The notes under the pieces: generated by a model
The model's input: only the letters and a program-made list of their open reading frames with translations
Told to the model about the DNA's origin: nothing
Databases searched by the model: none
Origin: Marinoscillum sp965229915
GTDB taxonomy: Bacteria; Bacteroidota; Bacteroidia; Cytophagales; Cyclobacteriaceae
Direction of reading: 5' to 3'
DNA length: 64,000 nucleotides
Assembly: GCF_965229915.1 (NCBI RefSeq)
Contig: NZ_CBDDJZ010000001.1
Span: forward strand, 4,464,001-4,528,000
Part shown: in pieces, positions 40,181 to 48,866 of the stretch
Layout: each line of letters starts with the position of its first letter
Numbering within the stretch: position 1 is the first letter of the stretch
Program-made: the position numbers and the translations under genes

Positions 40181-42730
40181 TCACCATTCGAATGTAATCA
40201 TTAGGTTGGGCGCAAACCCAATGGCATTCCGGTCAATGATATTAGGATCTCTTGGGTTACTCCCTGTACGGACCACTCTGTCAGTCAGGTTTTCCTGATT
40301 GTACACATTGATTACTGATAAACCAAAAGTTGACGACCACTTGCGGTCATCGGTTTTAGGGATTTTGTAAGAAATCGAGGCGTCTAAAAAATGTACCATC
40401 GGAAACCGACTATCAAAGGCACTTATAGCGTCGGGGTTGCCATTGCCATTTGTGTTGTTTTCATAAGATGCCAGGAAGTTGGCGGACTCTATGCTATTGC
40501 CGTCCAGCCCGGAGGAGAGTCGCCAGCCAATGGAGGTTTTGAAGTTGTTTTTGTGGAAAGATATGCCAGTATTCAGACTATGCGGTTGGCTATACCTACC
40601 ATCATAAGTTAGCGTATCGGTGTGTACTAGCAGCTGACTGTAGGAGTATCCCAGCCATGACTCGATGTAGTCACCAAACTTGCGCCGAATGAATAAGTCC
40701 ACTCCATAGGCTTCATGATCAGCTCTAAAAAAAGTAGCGTTTTGCAGTAATTTAGTCGCACTGTAGTAGGTCACATTGTTGGCCGTTTTGTAATAAGCCT
40801 CGACATCTATGACCCATTTGTTGAGGTCCCAAACACCACCAAGCATACTTTGTGAGCCATGAATGGAGTAGGTGGTATTGTTATCAGCTAGCTGCCAGAG
40901 TTCATTGTCAAAACCACCACTGCTAAACTCCAGCACTTTCACCTGGCTGATGTATTGATTGTAAAATCCAGCAGAGCCTTTCAATGTGAAGTTCTTGCTG
41001 GCGAACCAGTTGGCGAAAACCCTCGGTGCAAAATCTACTTCGTTTGTCTTACTGAAATAATTTAATCTACCACCCAATTGTACAAACCAGTTTTTCCACT
41101 GGTTGATGGCATAACTAGCATATGGACTGATGGTGGATGCTGACTCTTCGTTTAATCTGGTGTAATCCGGGTTATTGTTTGGCGTAGGACCTTTATAGTT
41201 GTCATATACATCCTGATAACGGTACTCTATCCCAAGATCCAGTTTATTCTCTTTAGTGGTCATTATTTGAATTTCCTCTGAAATACTCAAGTCCTGAATG
41301 CTATTGATCGAGTAGGCTCCATTGACCGTAGGTATGGGTTCATTATCAAGTGCATCACCGGCTCTAAACTGTGATCGATAGGCACTCAAGCTAATGGTAA
41401 AATCCGATTGTACTCTGTTATTGATTTTTGATGTCCACTGACCGCTCGATCCCAGGTTAAAACCATCAAATTGTTCCGGGAACCGACCTCCTTGTGGTGA
41501 GTTGATGCTGTAATCAATCTTAGAAAACGTATAGATGTTAGATAAGTGTATTCTGTTTTTAGGGTTAGGTTGGTAGGTTAACCCAAGTTGATAATCTTCA
41601 AATATGACATTGACATCTTCCAGCACTTCTCCTGTGGCGTTATCTGTTATGGCGGATCCGGCATAAACCATTTCAGTAATGGCTTCTAGCTTCGGAGAGA
41701 TAAATGAAGTCGGGAAGGAACGTCGAGCTCCGAAATTGATACCCACCTTGTTTTTAGCAAGCGGCGCTTTCACATAGGCCATGGCAAAGAGTGTGTTAGC
41801 ACCCACGCCTCCACTGACAGTTCCGTTTTCCTTGGGTTCTGTCTTTATTTCTACAGCTCCTCCCACACGGCCTCCACGTCTGGGATGAAAGCCATTGCGG
41901 TGTACTTCCACTTCATCAATCACTTTTGGGTTATATGGTGAGATCGTGCCAAAGTAGTGTCCTTTGCTATAGATGGGAATGTTATCCAGCATGACGTAAG
42001 ACTGATCCGTTGAGCTCCCTCTAATGTACAGATTGCCCGCCCGGTTGTCTGGTGTGGTAATTCCAGGCAAAGCAGATAGCGACGCGAACAAATCTCCGTC
42101 GGTTTCACCTGGAAGCAGCGGCAGGGCACTTACGTCAATGTCTATACTTTGATTAGCAGGATCCAGATTGATGCCTTCAGTGAGATAGTCTCGGATCACC
42201 AGGTCTTCCAATTCAATGAATTGAGGATTTAGAATGACTTCAAAGGAGCGTCGGTTTAGGAGTGTGCTGAATTTCAGCTGCTCATTGGCAAATCCTGGAG
42301 TGTATATCTGTATGGTATCGCGGAGCGAGGGCTTGAGCGAAAAACGAAGCTGATTATCCTTTACTGTCAATGGGATGGGACTTCCATTGACCAGGACCGA
42401 AGAGAGCTCTGGTATAATCTCGGTACTTCCCAGGGAATCTTGCAGGGAAATATGGTATTCACTCTCCGACAGGACAACATAGTAATAACTACTGTCTACT
42501 TGCTCTACCTTCAATGGGTAGTTGTTTTGAAGATAATCGATCAGGTCAGTGGGAGATAGATTATCCAAAGACTTTGGCTCAGTGATCAGTCCCAGTAGTT
42601 CAGCATCAAAAGAGATTTTAATTTCCTTTAGCTGCTGAAAGGCGGACAGACGATCTCCCAATGTCATCGAACCTTGACACACGGCTATCATTGCCCAGGC
42701 GATGGCGAATACAGTCAGTGTTGCTCTCAT
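40181..42730 (-). CDS. TonB-dependent receptor with STN domain
   Basis: 849 residues. Signal peptide, an STN secretin/TonB N-terminal domain (about 25-75), a short beta domain (about 100-170), TonB plug (about 205-310: LSALPGITTPDNRAGNLYIRGSSTDQSYVMLDNIPIYSKGHYFG in outline) and a 22-strand barrel ending in Trp (LMITFEW), the outer-membrane insertion signal. Receptors with STN act as signal transducers to an anti-sigma factor; the FecR and sigma genes lie directly upstream in the same operon. Substrate unknown. Confidence 0.93.
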   Translation of the reverse strand: MRATLTVFAIAWAMIAVCQGSMTLGDRLSAFQQLKEIKISFDAELLGLITEPKSLDNLSPTDLIDYLQNNYPLKVEQVDSSYYYVVLSESEYHISLQDSLGSTEIIPELSSVLVNGSPIPLTVKDNQLRFSLKPSLRDTIQIYTPGFANEQLKFSTLLNRRSFEVILNPQFIELEDLVIRDYLTEGINLDPANQSIDIDVSALPLLPGETDGDLFASLSALPGITTPDNRAGNLYIRGSSTDQSYVMLDNIPIYSKGHYFGTISPYNPKVIDEVEVHRNGFHPRRGGRVGGAVEIKTEPKENGTVSGGVGANTLFAMAYVKAPLAKNKVGINFGARRSFPTSFISPKLEAITEMVYAGSAITDNATGEVLEDVNVIFEDYQLGLTYQPNPKNRIHLSNIYTFSKIDYSINSPQGGRFPEQFDGFNLGSSGQWTSKINNRVQSDFTISLSAYRSQFRAGDALDNEPIPTVNGAYSINSIQDLSISEEIQIMTTKENKLDLGIEYRYQDVYDNYKGPTPNNNPDYTRLNEESASTISPYASYAINQWKNWFVQLGGRLNYFSKTNEVDFAPRVFANWFASKNFTLKGSAGFYNQYISQVKVLEFSSGGFDNELWQLADNNTTYSIHGSQSMLGGVWDLNKWVIDVEAYYKTANNVTYYSATKLLQNATFFRADHEAYGVDLFIRRKFGDYIESWLGYSYSQLLVHTDTLTYDGRYSQPHSLNTGISFHKNNFKTSIGWRLSSGLDGNSIESANFLASYENNTNGNGNPDAISAFDSRFPMVHFLDASISYKIPKTDDRKWSSTFGLSVINVYNQENLTDRVVRTGSNPRDPNIIDRNAIGFAPNLMITFEW

Positions 42731-42740
42731 GTAAGGTGGT

Positions 42741-43652
42741 CTAGTTGTTTGCCAGGTAGACGGTCTTTCCCTTGATTTCGTAATTGATGTTTAGCGGATC
42801 GAAGACAATTTTTAGGGCCTTGCTGAGATTGTCAGTAGGGAAAGAACCAGTGAACCTTCGGTTTTTCGCTACACCATTGATTTCGATAGTGATATCATAC
42901 TCTTTCTCCAGGGCTTTGATGACCTGATCCAGGGGCGCATTGGTGTAGGAGAGCTCGTTTTGTAACCAGGAAGGACCACTGCCAGTGACAGGGATCATGT
43001 CTTCCCATTGTCCCTGGTGGAATAGGTAACTTTCCCCTCCAGGTACTTCCACCTGACCTACCGGAGTGGTAGCCCGGACTCTTCCTTCAAAGCAAGCTAC
43101 TTGCATCGATTGATCAAAAATATCTACCGTAAAAGTGGTCCCCAAAACGGCTACTTCTCCTACGTCAGTAGTTACAGTAAAGGGATCACCCGGCTCCACA
43201 TCAAATAGTGCTTTTCCAGACAGTTTTACTGGTCTGCGTCCTTTTTTCCAGTCACCTCTTCTCACTGTCAGAGAACTTGCAGCAGCCAGTGTTACTTTGG
43301 ATTGACCGTCAGGTAGAGTGATCTCCAATGTCTCGCCAGCATCTGCATAGTAGGTAGTGGTGTCACTATTGAAAAATAGCAACCAAACGCTGACTGTGAG
43401 AATCAAAGCAATGGAAGCGGCGATTGATAGAGGTTTCCACCAATTCAATGATCTGGTGATCGTTTTTGGTTTGTTTAGTATTTCATTAAGATCTACTCGA
43501 TATTCTTCGCTCAATGAAGGCTCCCATTGATCTATTTCGGAGGTGATTTGCTTATACTTTCGCAAATCAGTTGCTCCAATGATCTTAGAGAGCTCTTCGT
43601 CTGAGAGCTCTCCATTTAGCCATTTGATGATTTGGTTTTCTTGATTTGCCAT
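42741..43652 (-). CDS. FecR-family anti-sigma factor
   Basis: 303 residues. Cytoplasmic sigma-binding region (about 1-75) with EIDQWEPSLSEEYR, a transmembrane helix (about 76-98), FecR domain (about 105-210: TLPDGQSKVTLAAASSLTVRRGDWKKG in outline, and VAVLGTTFTVDI), and a C-terminal DUF4974 domain (about 230-303, FTGSFPTDNLSKALKIV) that contacts the receptor STN. It passes the signal from the TonB receptor to the sigma factor. 10 bases separate it from the receptor. Confidence 0.93.
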   Translation of the reverse strand: MANQENQIIKWLNGELSDEELSKIIGATDLRKYKQITSEIDQWEPSLSEEYRVDLNEILNKPKTITRSLNWWKPLSIAASIALILTVSVWLLFFNSDTTTYYADAGETLEITLPDGQSKVTLAAASSLTVRRGDWKKGRRPVKLSGKALFDVEPGDPFTVTTDVGEVAVLGTTFTVDIFDQSMQVACFEGRVRATTPVGQVEVPGGESYLFHQGQWEDMIPVTGSGPSWLQNELSYTNAPLDQVIKALEKEYDITIEINGVAKNRRFTGSFPTDNLSKALKIVFDPLNINYEIKGKTVYLANN

Positions 43653-43700
43653 TTTTCCTGTCCTTTAAAAATACAACGACATGTGCTTCCAAAACCCTAC

Positions 43701-44228
43701 TTATATTTTAAATCCAGATAATTCATCCAGGTTTTCTTTCAGAGATTTGAGGGCAGAGGTAATGTGTTTTTCCACGGTTTTGATGGATAGGTCAAGAGCT
43801 TCTGCGATTTCTTTGTTCTTCATCTTGTCTATTCTGCTCATGAGAAATACGCTTCGTTGCTTTTCTGGCAAACTAGACACGGCTTCTTCCAGCCGGGTTT
43901 TAAATTCACCTTCCTGGTAGACATACTCTGGGTTACGTTCCATTTGTGATTCGGAAATACTCTGGCGGTATTGAAATTTTAATACCACTTTCTGATGATC
44001 TACATCGTCTAGAAAGAGTCTGTTAGCCACAGTAAACAAGTAGCTCTTGGCCTTTTCAAATGGCACCTTACTGCAGTTGTTCCACAGCTTGATGAACGCA
44101 TCCTGTGTAAAGTCCCTTGCTTTCTCCAAGTCCCCAAACTTATAGAACAGGAAATTTCGGAGTGGCTTTTCATGTGTGCGGTGAACTTCTTGAAATGTCT
44201 GCTCTTCACAGACAGTGCTTAAGTTCAT
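43701..44228 (-). CDS. ECF RNA polymerase sigma factor
   Basis: 175 residues from the ATG at 44228; an upstream frame to 44279 is less likely as it adds residues without family similarity. Region 2 (about 10-75) has HEKPLRNFLFYKFGDLEKARDFTQDAFIKLW and region 4 (about 112-165) has LPEKQRSVFLMSRIDKMKNKEIAEALDLSIKTVEKHI in outline. Typical of the FecI-like sigma factors of Bacteroidetes. First gene of the sigma/FecR/receptor operon. Confidence 0.93.
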   Translation of the reverse strand: MNLSTVCEEQTFQEVHRTHEKPLRNFLFYKFGDLEKARDFTQDAFIKLWNNCSKVPFEKAKSYLFTVANRLFLDDVDHQKVVLKFQYRQSISESQMERNPEYVYQEGEFKTRLEEAVSSLPEKQRSVFLMSRIDKMKNKEIAEALDLSIKTVEKHITSALKSLKENLDELSGFKI

Positions 44229-44453
44229 AAGTGAGTTGTTGCGTTGGTTTTGATTGCCAAAAGTAGTCAATCGAACCAATTAAGGAATAGAAGGGTGCTG
44301 TAAATAATCAATAAGGCCAAACTCATTCAGTTAAGAAATATTCCGTTTCATTCGAGGTATGGGTGGATTCATTCGTTTGGGTGAGTATTCTTAAAATAAT
44401 TTACTATATTCACCTCCCCAGACCAAATTTTTTAATTACCAGCTTAGTTTATT

Positions 44454-44534
44454 ATGAAAACAGCAAAGATTATTACCACCATCATTCTTATTGGCTTGAT
44501 CGTATTTGGCGTTTTAGGCGGCACTACTATCTGA
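44454..44534 (+). CDS. Candidate 26-residue single-helix membrane peptide
   Basis: ATG at 44454 opens a frame of 26 codons: a basic start (MKTAK) and a hydrophobic helix (IITTIILIGLIVFGVLGG). A purine-poor leader lies ahead, so the ribosome site is not convincing. It overlaps the convergent DUF1304 gene by eight bases. Could be a real small membrane protein or chance. Confidence 0.4.
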   Translation: MKTAKIITTIILIGLIVFGVLGGTTI

Positions 44535-44895
44535 TTATCACTAGCAAGATTGTAACCAATGCAGGCAGCGCCTGAACGATCAGGATTTTTCGAGAAGCAG
44601 TCAAACCACCATAGATTCCAGCTACAGCCACACAGGATAGGAAGAAGAGTCTTACATTTTCAGACCAGACTGGATCCTCTATGAGGAACGACCAGATCAG
44701 TCCGGCAGCAAGAAATCCATTGTACAGTCCCTGATTAGCAGCCAGCGTTTTCGTCTTTGGAAATAGCTCTGTGGGGAAGGCTTTACTCCCAAACACTTTT
44801 ACTCCGCGAGTAGTCCATGCAAACATCTCCAACCATAAAATGTAAACATGGAAGAGAGCGATTACTGCGGTTAGTATCTGAATTGCTAGGTTCAT
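44527..44895 (-). CDS. DUF1304 domain-containing membrane protein
   Basis: 122 residues from the ATG at 44895 (MNLAIQILTAVIALFHVYILWLEMF). Four transmembrane helices with the family pattern NQGLYNGFLAAGLIW and GIYGGLTASRKILIVQALPAL. Found in many bacteria; function unknown. A copy of the ssb 3' end and terminator lies 40 bases upstream of its start. Confidence 0.88.
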   Translation of the reverse strand: MNLAIQILTAVIALFHVYILWLEMFAWTTRGVKVFGSKAFPTELFPKTKTLAANQGLYNGFLAAGLIWSFLIEDPVWSENVRLFFLSCVAVAGIYGGLTASRKILIVQALPALVTILLVIIR

Positions 44896-44933
44896 GTCAT
44901 TTGGGATTAAAACCTGAAGATAACGCATTCTTC

Positions 44934-45014
44934 ACAAAAAAAGCCTCAAGCAAATGCTCGAGGCTTCATCCTGGTTAGGGCTGGCGGTGATTACTTTTTA
45001 TCCGTCGTGAGTAG
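44934..45014. repeat. Remnant copy of the ssb 3' end and terminator
   Basis: About 81 bases nearly identical (roughly 90 percent by eye) to 46234-46314, in the same orientation. It includes the terminator hairpin (AAGCCTC 44941-44947 with GAGGCTT 44960-44966), the spacer with GGCGGTGATTACTTTTT, and the last codons of an ssb-like frame on the minus strand (LLTTDKK and stop). The rest of that ssb-like gene is missing; a propeller lipoprotein gene starts 57 bases later. Confidence 0.8.
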
Positions 45015-45070
45015 TGACCATGATTCTTACCTCCCCATTTTGGGAGTGTTATTGTAAGTTTACTTTAGCA

Positions 45071-46192
45071 ATGTATTACTCAAATATTTTACTCTTCCTA
45101 CTTGTCTTGGTTATTGCGCTTTCTTGCACAACCTCGTCATTAGAAACTACTGCGGAGTTGATTTCAATCGATATTGAAAATGGTCCAAAAACTGATAATC
45201 CTGAGTATGAAGTGGATTTAGTAAGGATTATTCCCCTTGAAACAACGGATGAATCAATTTTTGGGGTGGTGAATAGAATCGAAGTTGTGGATGGAAGAAT
45301 ATATATACTAGACATACAGCAGGGCAAAGGAATTTATGTGTTCCATGAAAATGGAGATTTTATTGGCCGGACAAAAAATGGTAAAGGCCCAGGCGAAATG
45401 CTTAACCCATTTGCATTTTACGTAGATCATGTTGAAAATAGACTAGTGGTTTGGGATCAGTCTTTAAGCTCATTGTTTGAATTCGATTACAACTTTGTTC
45501 TGAAAAATAAGATTAGATCAGAATTATTTATTGATGATATCAACAGTGTGCAGGGTGGCAAATTAGTTCACTTTGAGGATGAGAAAAAGGGAGCCAATAC
45601 CTTTGCTTTATTCTCAGATGAGTTAGAAAAACTAATCTATTTTCAGGATTTTTCTTATGATTCCAAACATGGAAGTCAATACCTGGATAGATCCATTAGC
45701 GTTGGCAGTGAAACCTTATTAATTACACCAAATCACTACTTCATATATGGGTATGATGAGAAGGTAATAAAGCCTAAATATGAAATAGACTTTAAAGAAA
45801 AATCTCTAAGAGAAGAGGATTTGAAAGAGGGTGTAGAACAGATATGGGAGAGGATACTGGGTAAAGAAAAGGTTTCATTTCCCTTAAGTGTTTTTGAAAG
45901 TCATCGCTTCATAGGATTTAATGTGATGTATGGTCATGAGTACTCTACTTTTTTGATCAATAAGTCAACCAATGAATTGATTCAGTTAGCAGACTTTATT
46001 GGGTCACCTAAACTCCCAAAATGCAGAATTCTTGGATCAATGGGACAAGCCAAGGACCTCTTCTATGGGTTGATCGAGCCGAGAGATCTGATTAAATTTC
46101 ACGAAGAAAATAGAGATGTGGAATTAATGCCTAAGGACTCAGTACCACAACCGAACGATAATCCATTGCTCATTCTTTTAGATATTAAGTAG
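45071..46192 (+). CDS. 6-bladed beta-propeller lipoprotein
   Basis: 373 residues from the ATG at 45071, which gives a lipoprotein signal peptide (lipobox ALSC, Cys19). The protein has the features of Bacteroidetes 6-bladed propellers: IPLETTDESIFGVVNRIEVVDGRIYILD at the start, KGIYVFHENGDFIGRTKNGKGPGEM and FYVDHVENRLVVWD. Members are surface or periplasmic lipoproteins of unknown ligand. The gene lies between two copies of the ssb 3' end and has lower GC than its neighbours (seen by eye), so it may have been acquired. Confidence 0.85.
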   Translation: MYYSNILLFLLVLVIALSCTTSSLETTAELISIDIENGPKTDNPEYEVDLVRIIPLETTDESIFGVVNRIEVVDGRIYILDIQQGKGIYVFHENGDFIGRTKNGKGPGEMLNPFAFYVDHVENRLVVWDQSLSSLFEFDYNFVLKNKIRSELFIDDINSVQGGKLVHFEDEKKGANTFALFSDELEKLIYFQDFSYDSKHGSQYLDRSISVGSETLLITPNHYFIYGYDEKVIKPKYEIDFKEKSLREEDLKEGVEQIWERILGKEKVSFPLSVFESHRFIGFNVMYGHEYSTFLINKSTNELIQLADFIGSPKLPKCRILGSMGQAKDLFYGLIEPRDLIKFHEENRDVELMPKDSVPQPNDNPLLILLDIK

Positions 46193-46233
46193 AGCCTCCA
46201 GAAATTATATGAATCCTGTCATGTTGTTGTAAA

Positions 46234-46314
46234 CAAAAAAAACCTCAAGCAAAATGCTCGAGGCTTTGTCCTGGATAGGGTTGGCGGTGATTACTTTTTG
46301 TCCAGCATGAGTAA
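46234..46314. repeat. ssb 3' end and terminator, intact copy of the duplicated segment
   Basis: Pairs with 44934-45014. Its minus-strand hairpin (AGCCTCGAGCA with TGCTTGAGG, 46264-46243) is followed by eight T residues on the minus strand (46242-46235) and forms the ssb terminator. It also contains the last eight codons of ssb. Confidence 0.85.
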
Positions 46315-46623
46315 CTCATTCATGTTGATCTCTGTGATGTATTTCTTCTCGCCATTGCTTTCGTAGCTGCGGTTGACCAGTTTGCCTTGTACACCTACTT
46401 CGCTTCCTTTTTTCAGGTAGTTCTCTACAATATCTACTTTCTTACCCCACACAACGATGTTGTGCCATTGGGTATCCTCTACCTGCTCGCCTTTGTTGTT
46501 GCGGTATTTCTCATTTGTTGCCAGTGAGAAGGTGGCCATTTTCTTTCCACTATCAAAAGTCTTGATTTGTGGGTCGTTACCTAATCTGCCGATTAATTGT
46601 ACGTTGTTTCTTAAAGTTGTCAT
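46291..46623 (-). CDS. ssb: Single-stranded DNA-binding protein, short form
   Basis: 110 residues, a single OB-fold: VQLIGRLGNDPQIKTFDSGKKMATFSLATNE, WHNIVVWGKKVDIVENYLKKGS and YITEINMNEL. It ends at LLMLDKK and lacks both the Gly-rich linker and the acidic DDDIPF-type tail that recruits partner proteins in housekeeping SSB, so it is probably an accessory SSB. A long nested palindrome lies about 120 bases upstream of the start. Confidence 0.92.
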   Translation of the reverse strand: MTTLRNNVQLIGRLGNDPQIKTFDSGKKMATFSLATNEKYRNNKGEQVEDTQWHNIVVWGKKVDIVENYLKKGSEVGVQGKLVNRSYESNGEKKYITEINMNELLMLDKK

Positions 46624-46740
46624 GATGTAAAAATTTAAGTGTTTAAAAATGAAGTCTCTGATTGGCAGATGACTTGTGTCGATTTGACGAGAGCAAAGTA
46701 AGAGGAGTGGAAAAGGGATAGTCGGAGATTATTCGGCTAC

Positions 46741-46778
46741 ATCCGTTTATACCCGTATGTAACCGGTTACAAACGGAT
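46741..46778. promoter_or_regulatory. Nested palindrome between ssb and the isochorismatase gene
   Basis: Outer arms ATCCGTTT (46741-46748) and AAACGGAT (46771-46778) enclose the perfect 12-base palindrome GTAACCGGTTAC (46759-46770). ATCCGTTTA appears again at 46830-46838, next to the isochorismatase stop. Candidate operator or recombination-type site; no protein partner is evident. Confidence 0.55.
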
Positions 46779-46827
46779 AATGTGCATAAAATCAGTTAGT
46801 TAACAATAAATGATTACGAGTTAAAAA

Positions 46828-47385
46828 TTATCCGTTTAACCGTTTAAGTAGTTGGTCAGTGGTTAATATCTCAGCAAATTCGTCTCTGAGATTAGCTAGC
46901 TCTACTTGATGAACGAGCTCTGCATCGATCACCTGGCCGTCTGGTAGAAACTTTTGAAAGGCTGCTGTGGCATCCTCAATTAGGATGGTTTTGAATCCAA
47001 GATTTGCGGACATCCGTACGGAAGTGGAGATACAGTGCTCAGTGGTAAGTCCGATCGCAATGACTTGTTCTATACTGTGAGCATGGAGCCAATCTTCGAG
47101 CTTTGTACCAATGAAAGCGCTGTTGACATTTTTGTGATAAACTGTCTCATCTGTGTTGGGTTTCACTTCTTCTTTAATCGCATGACCTGGTTTGTCGGGG
47201 TGTAATGGAGATGCCGGGTTGGTAGAGTCATGTTGGATAAATATCCTCGGTAGATCGTGCTTGCGGAAGTGGCTTAGAAGAAGGGCGCAGTTATTTTCAG
47301 CAACGGGGTTGTTTCGCTGGCCTCCATAAAAAGCCAATTCATCCAGTCCCTGTTGAATATCGATCAGTACCAGTGCAGTTTTCAT
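46828..47385 (-). CDS. Isochorismatase-like cysteine hydrolase
   Basis: 185 residues of the cysteine hydrolase fold. The catalytic set is visible: Asp in VLIDIQQG, Lys in VYHKNVNSAF and the nucleophilic Cys in GLTTEHCISTSV, followed by the usual ATAAF segment. Family members hydrolyse amides such as nicotinamide, peroxyureidoacrylate or isochorismate; the substrate here is unknown. No obvious operon partners; 126 bases separate it from osmC. Confidence 0.9.
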   Translation of the reverse strand: MKTALVLIDIQQGLDELAFYGGQRNNPVAENNCALLLSHFRKHDLPRIFIQHDSTNPASPLHPDKPGHAIKEEVKPNTDETVYHKNVNSAFIGTKLEDWLHAHSIEQVIAIGLTTEHCISTSVRMSANLGFKTILIEDATAAFQKFLPDGQVIDAELVHQVELANLRDEFAEILTTDQLLKRLNG

Positions 47386-47511
47386 CCATTGAAAATAGAC
47401 TGAATTGAGCCAATCTCAAAATGTGAAGAATAAGAAAATAGGTTGCATCAAAGGATGTCACATTGAGCCCGCCTGACACTGCAGAAACAAGTTTGATACA
47501 ACCCCCTGAAT

Positions 47512-47949
47512 CTATGACTTGAAAGTGATGTCCAATGCTATCGGAACTGCTTTTAATGCCTTGGATATAGGGCATCCTTCTTTTGCACCCTGAGCGTATT
47601 CTTTGAACTGATCTTCGGAGATACCGTGGACCTTACCAGTTAAGTCTAGCTTGATGGAGCCAATCTCGAATCCACCTTCTACCTGATCCAGGCTTACTGT
47701 GGCGGTTACGTCCAGTTCTTCAGCTTTATGGCCATCTTGCTGCAAGCCAAAGCTCAGAGCCATGGCAAAGCATCCTGCGTGAGCTGCACCAATGAGCTCT
47801 TCCGGATTGGTGCCTGCTTTCCCATCTTCATCCTCAAATCGGGCCTTGAAGGTGTAAGCCGTTCGATCCAGTACGCCACTTGGAGTGGTGAGTGTTCCTT
47901 TTCCGTCTTGTCCGGTTCCTTTCCAGACTGCATGTGCTTTTCTTTTCAT
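47512..47949 (-). CDS. OsmC family peroxiredoxin
   Basis: 145 residues, OsmC subtype: AVWKGTGQDGKGTLTTPSGVLD, the two redox cysteines in AAHAGCFAMALSF and KEGCPISKAL, and the Glu/Arg environment of the active site. Reduces organic hydroperoxides with lipoylated proteins or thiols as donor. Stand-alone gene on the minus strand, divergent from the aminotransferase gene. Confidence 0.92.
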   Translation of the reverse strand: MKRKAHAVWKGTGQDGKGTLTTPSGVLDRTAYTFKARFEDEDGKAGTNPEELIGAAHAGCFAMALSFGLQQDGHKAEELDVTATVSLDQVEGGFEIGSIKLDLTGKVHGISEDQFKEYAQGAKEGCPISKALKAVPIALDITFKS

Positions 47950-48029
47950 AATATCTTTTTTATCGGTTCATCTATCTAAGAGGTCAGACTATGATTATGT
48001 TTGTTTTTCCTCATAATTGATAGCTGTCC

Positions 48030-48866
48030 ATGAAATGCCTATTTAATGATCAACTCAAAAACCTGAAAGAAGTCAGCCTTCCCATTCAAGACATTGCTCT
48101 GCTGAGGGGTTATGGGATTTTTGATTTTTTTAGGTTGTCGGATGGGGTGCCACTTTTTATGGAGGATCACCTGGATCGGTTTTATCGTGGAGCTGAAAAA
48201 GTACGTCTGGAGGTTCCAGTGGACAAGCAGACACTAATTGGGAAGCTGCAGGTGTTGTTTGCTGAAAACAATATGCCCGTATCTGGAGTGCGGCTGATAC
48301 TTACCGGCGGCACAGGCAACGGCGCTTTCGCCATAGGTCAACCTAACCTGATCGTCACACAGGAGCCCATTTCTTTCCCAACTTCAGAGATGTTTGTCAA
48401 GGGAGTGAAGCTGATCACTCATGAATACCTACGAGATCTTCCAGATGTCAAAACGATCAATTACATGACGGGGATCTGGCTGCAGGACGAAGTACAAAGA
48501 CAAGGGGCTTTTGATGTGCTATATCACCATCAGGGTTTGATGCATGAACTAACCAGAAGCAATATTTTCATAGTCGACTCCAGTGGAAAAATTATAACAC
48601 CTGCTGAGCGGGTGCTTCATGGTGTGACCAGGAAGTATTTAATACAAACACTGGGAAATGTGGAGCAGCGAGCCATTTCCATGCAAGAATTATTTGAGGC
48701 CCGGGAAGTATTTATCACCGGTACAACTAAGAAAGTACTGCCAATTGTGCAAATAGACGATCATCAGGTGTCAGAAGGTCCTGGACCAATTACTCAAATG
48801 ATCATGAATACTTTTACCAATGTGGAGAAATCGTATGTGGATTCATTCAAGCAACAATGGGTCTGA
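48030..48866 (+). CDS. Class IV aminotransferase
   Basis: 278 residues of the PLP fold type IV family: LLRGYGIFDFFRLSDGVPLFMEDHLDRF, the PLP-binding Lys in DVKTINYMTGI, and ELTRSNIFIV. Branched-chain or D-amino acid transaminases and aminodeoxychorismate lyases share this fold; the sequence does not decide which. The TGA stop abuts the convergent serine hydrolase stop without a gap. Confidence 0.88.
   Translation: MKCLFNDQLKNLKEVSLPIQDIALLRGYGIFDFFRLSDGVPLFMEDHLDRFYRGAEKVRLEVPVDKQTLIGKLQVLFAENNMPVSGVRLILTGGTGNGAFAIGQPNLIVTQEPISFPTSEMFVKGVKLITHEYLRDLPDVKTINYMTGIWLQDEVQRQGAFDVLYHHQGLMHELTRSNIFIVDSSGKIITPAERVLHGVTRKYLIQTLGNVEQRAISMQELFEAREVFITGTTKKVLPIVQIDDHQVSEGPGPITQMIMNTFTNVEKSYVDSFKQQWV

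Noticed and set aside
47386..47511. Small gene or RNA between the isochorismatase-like and osmC genes
   Set aside because: No stable hairpin with T tail and no reading frame with a plausible start was found.
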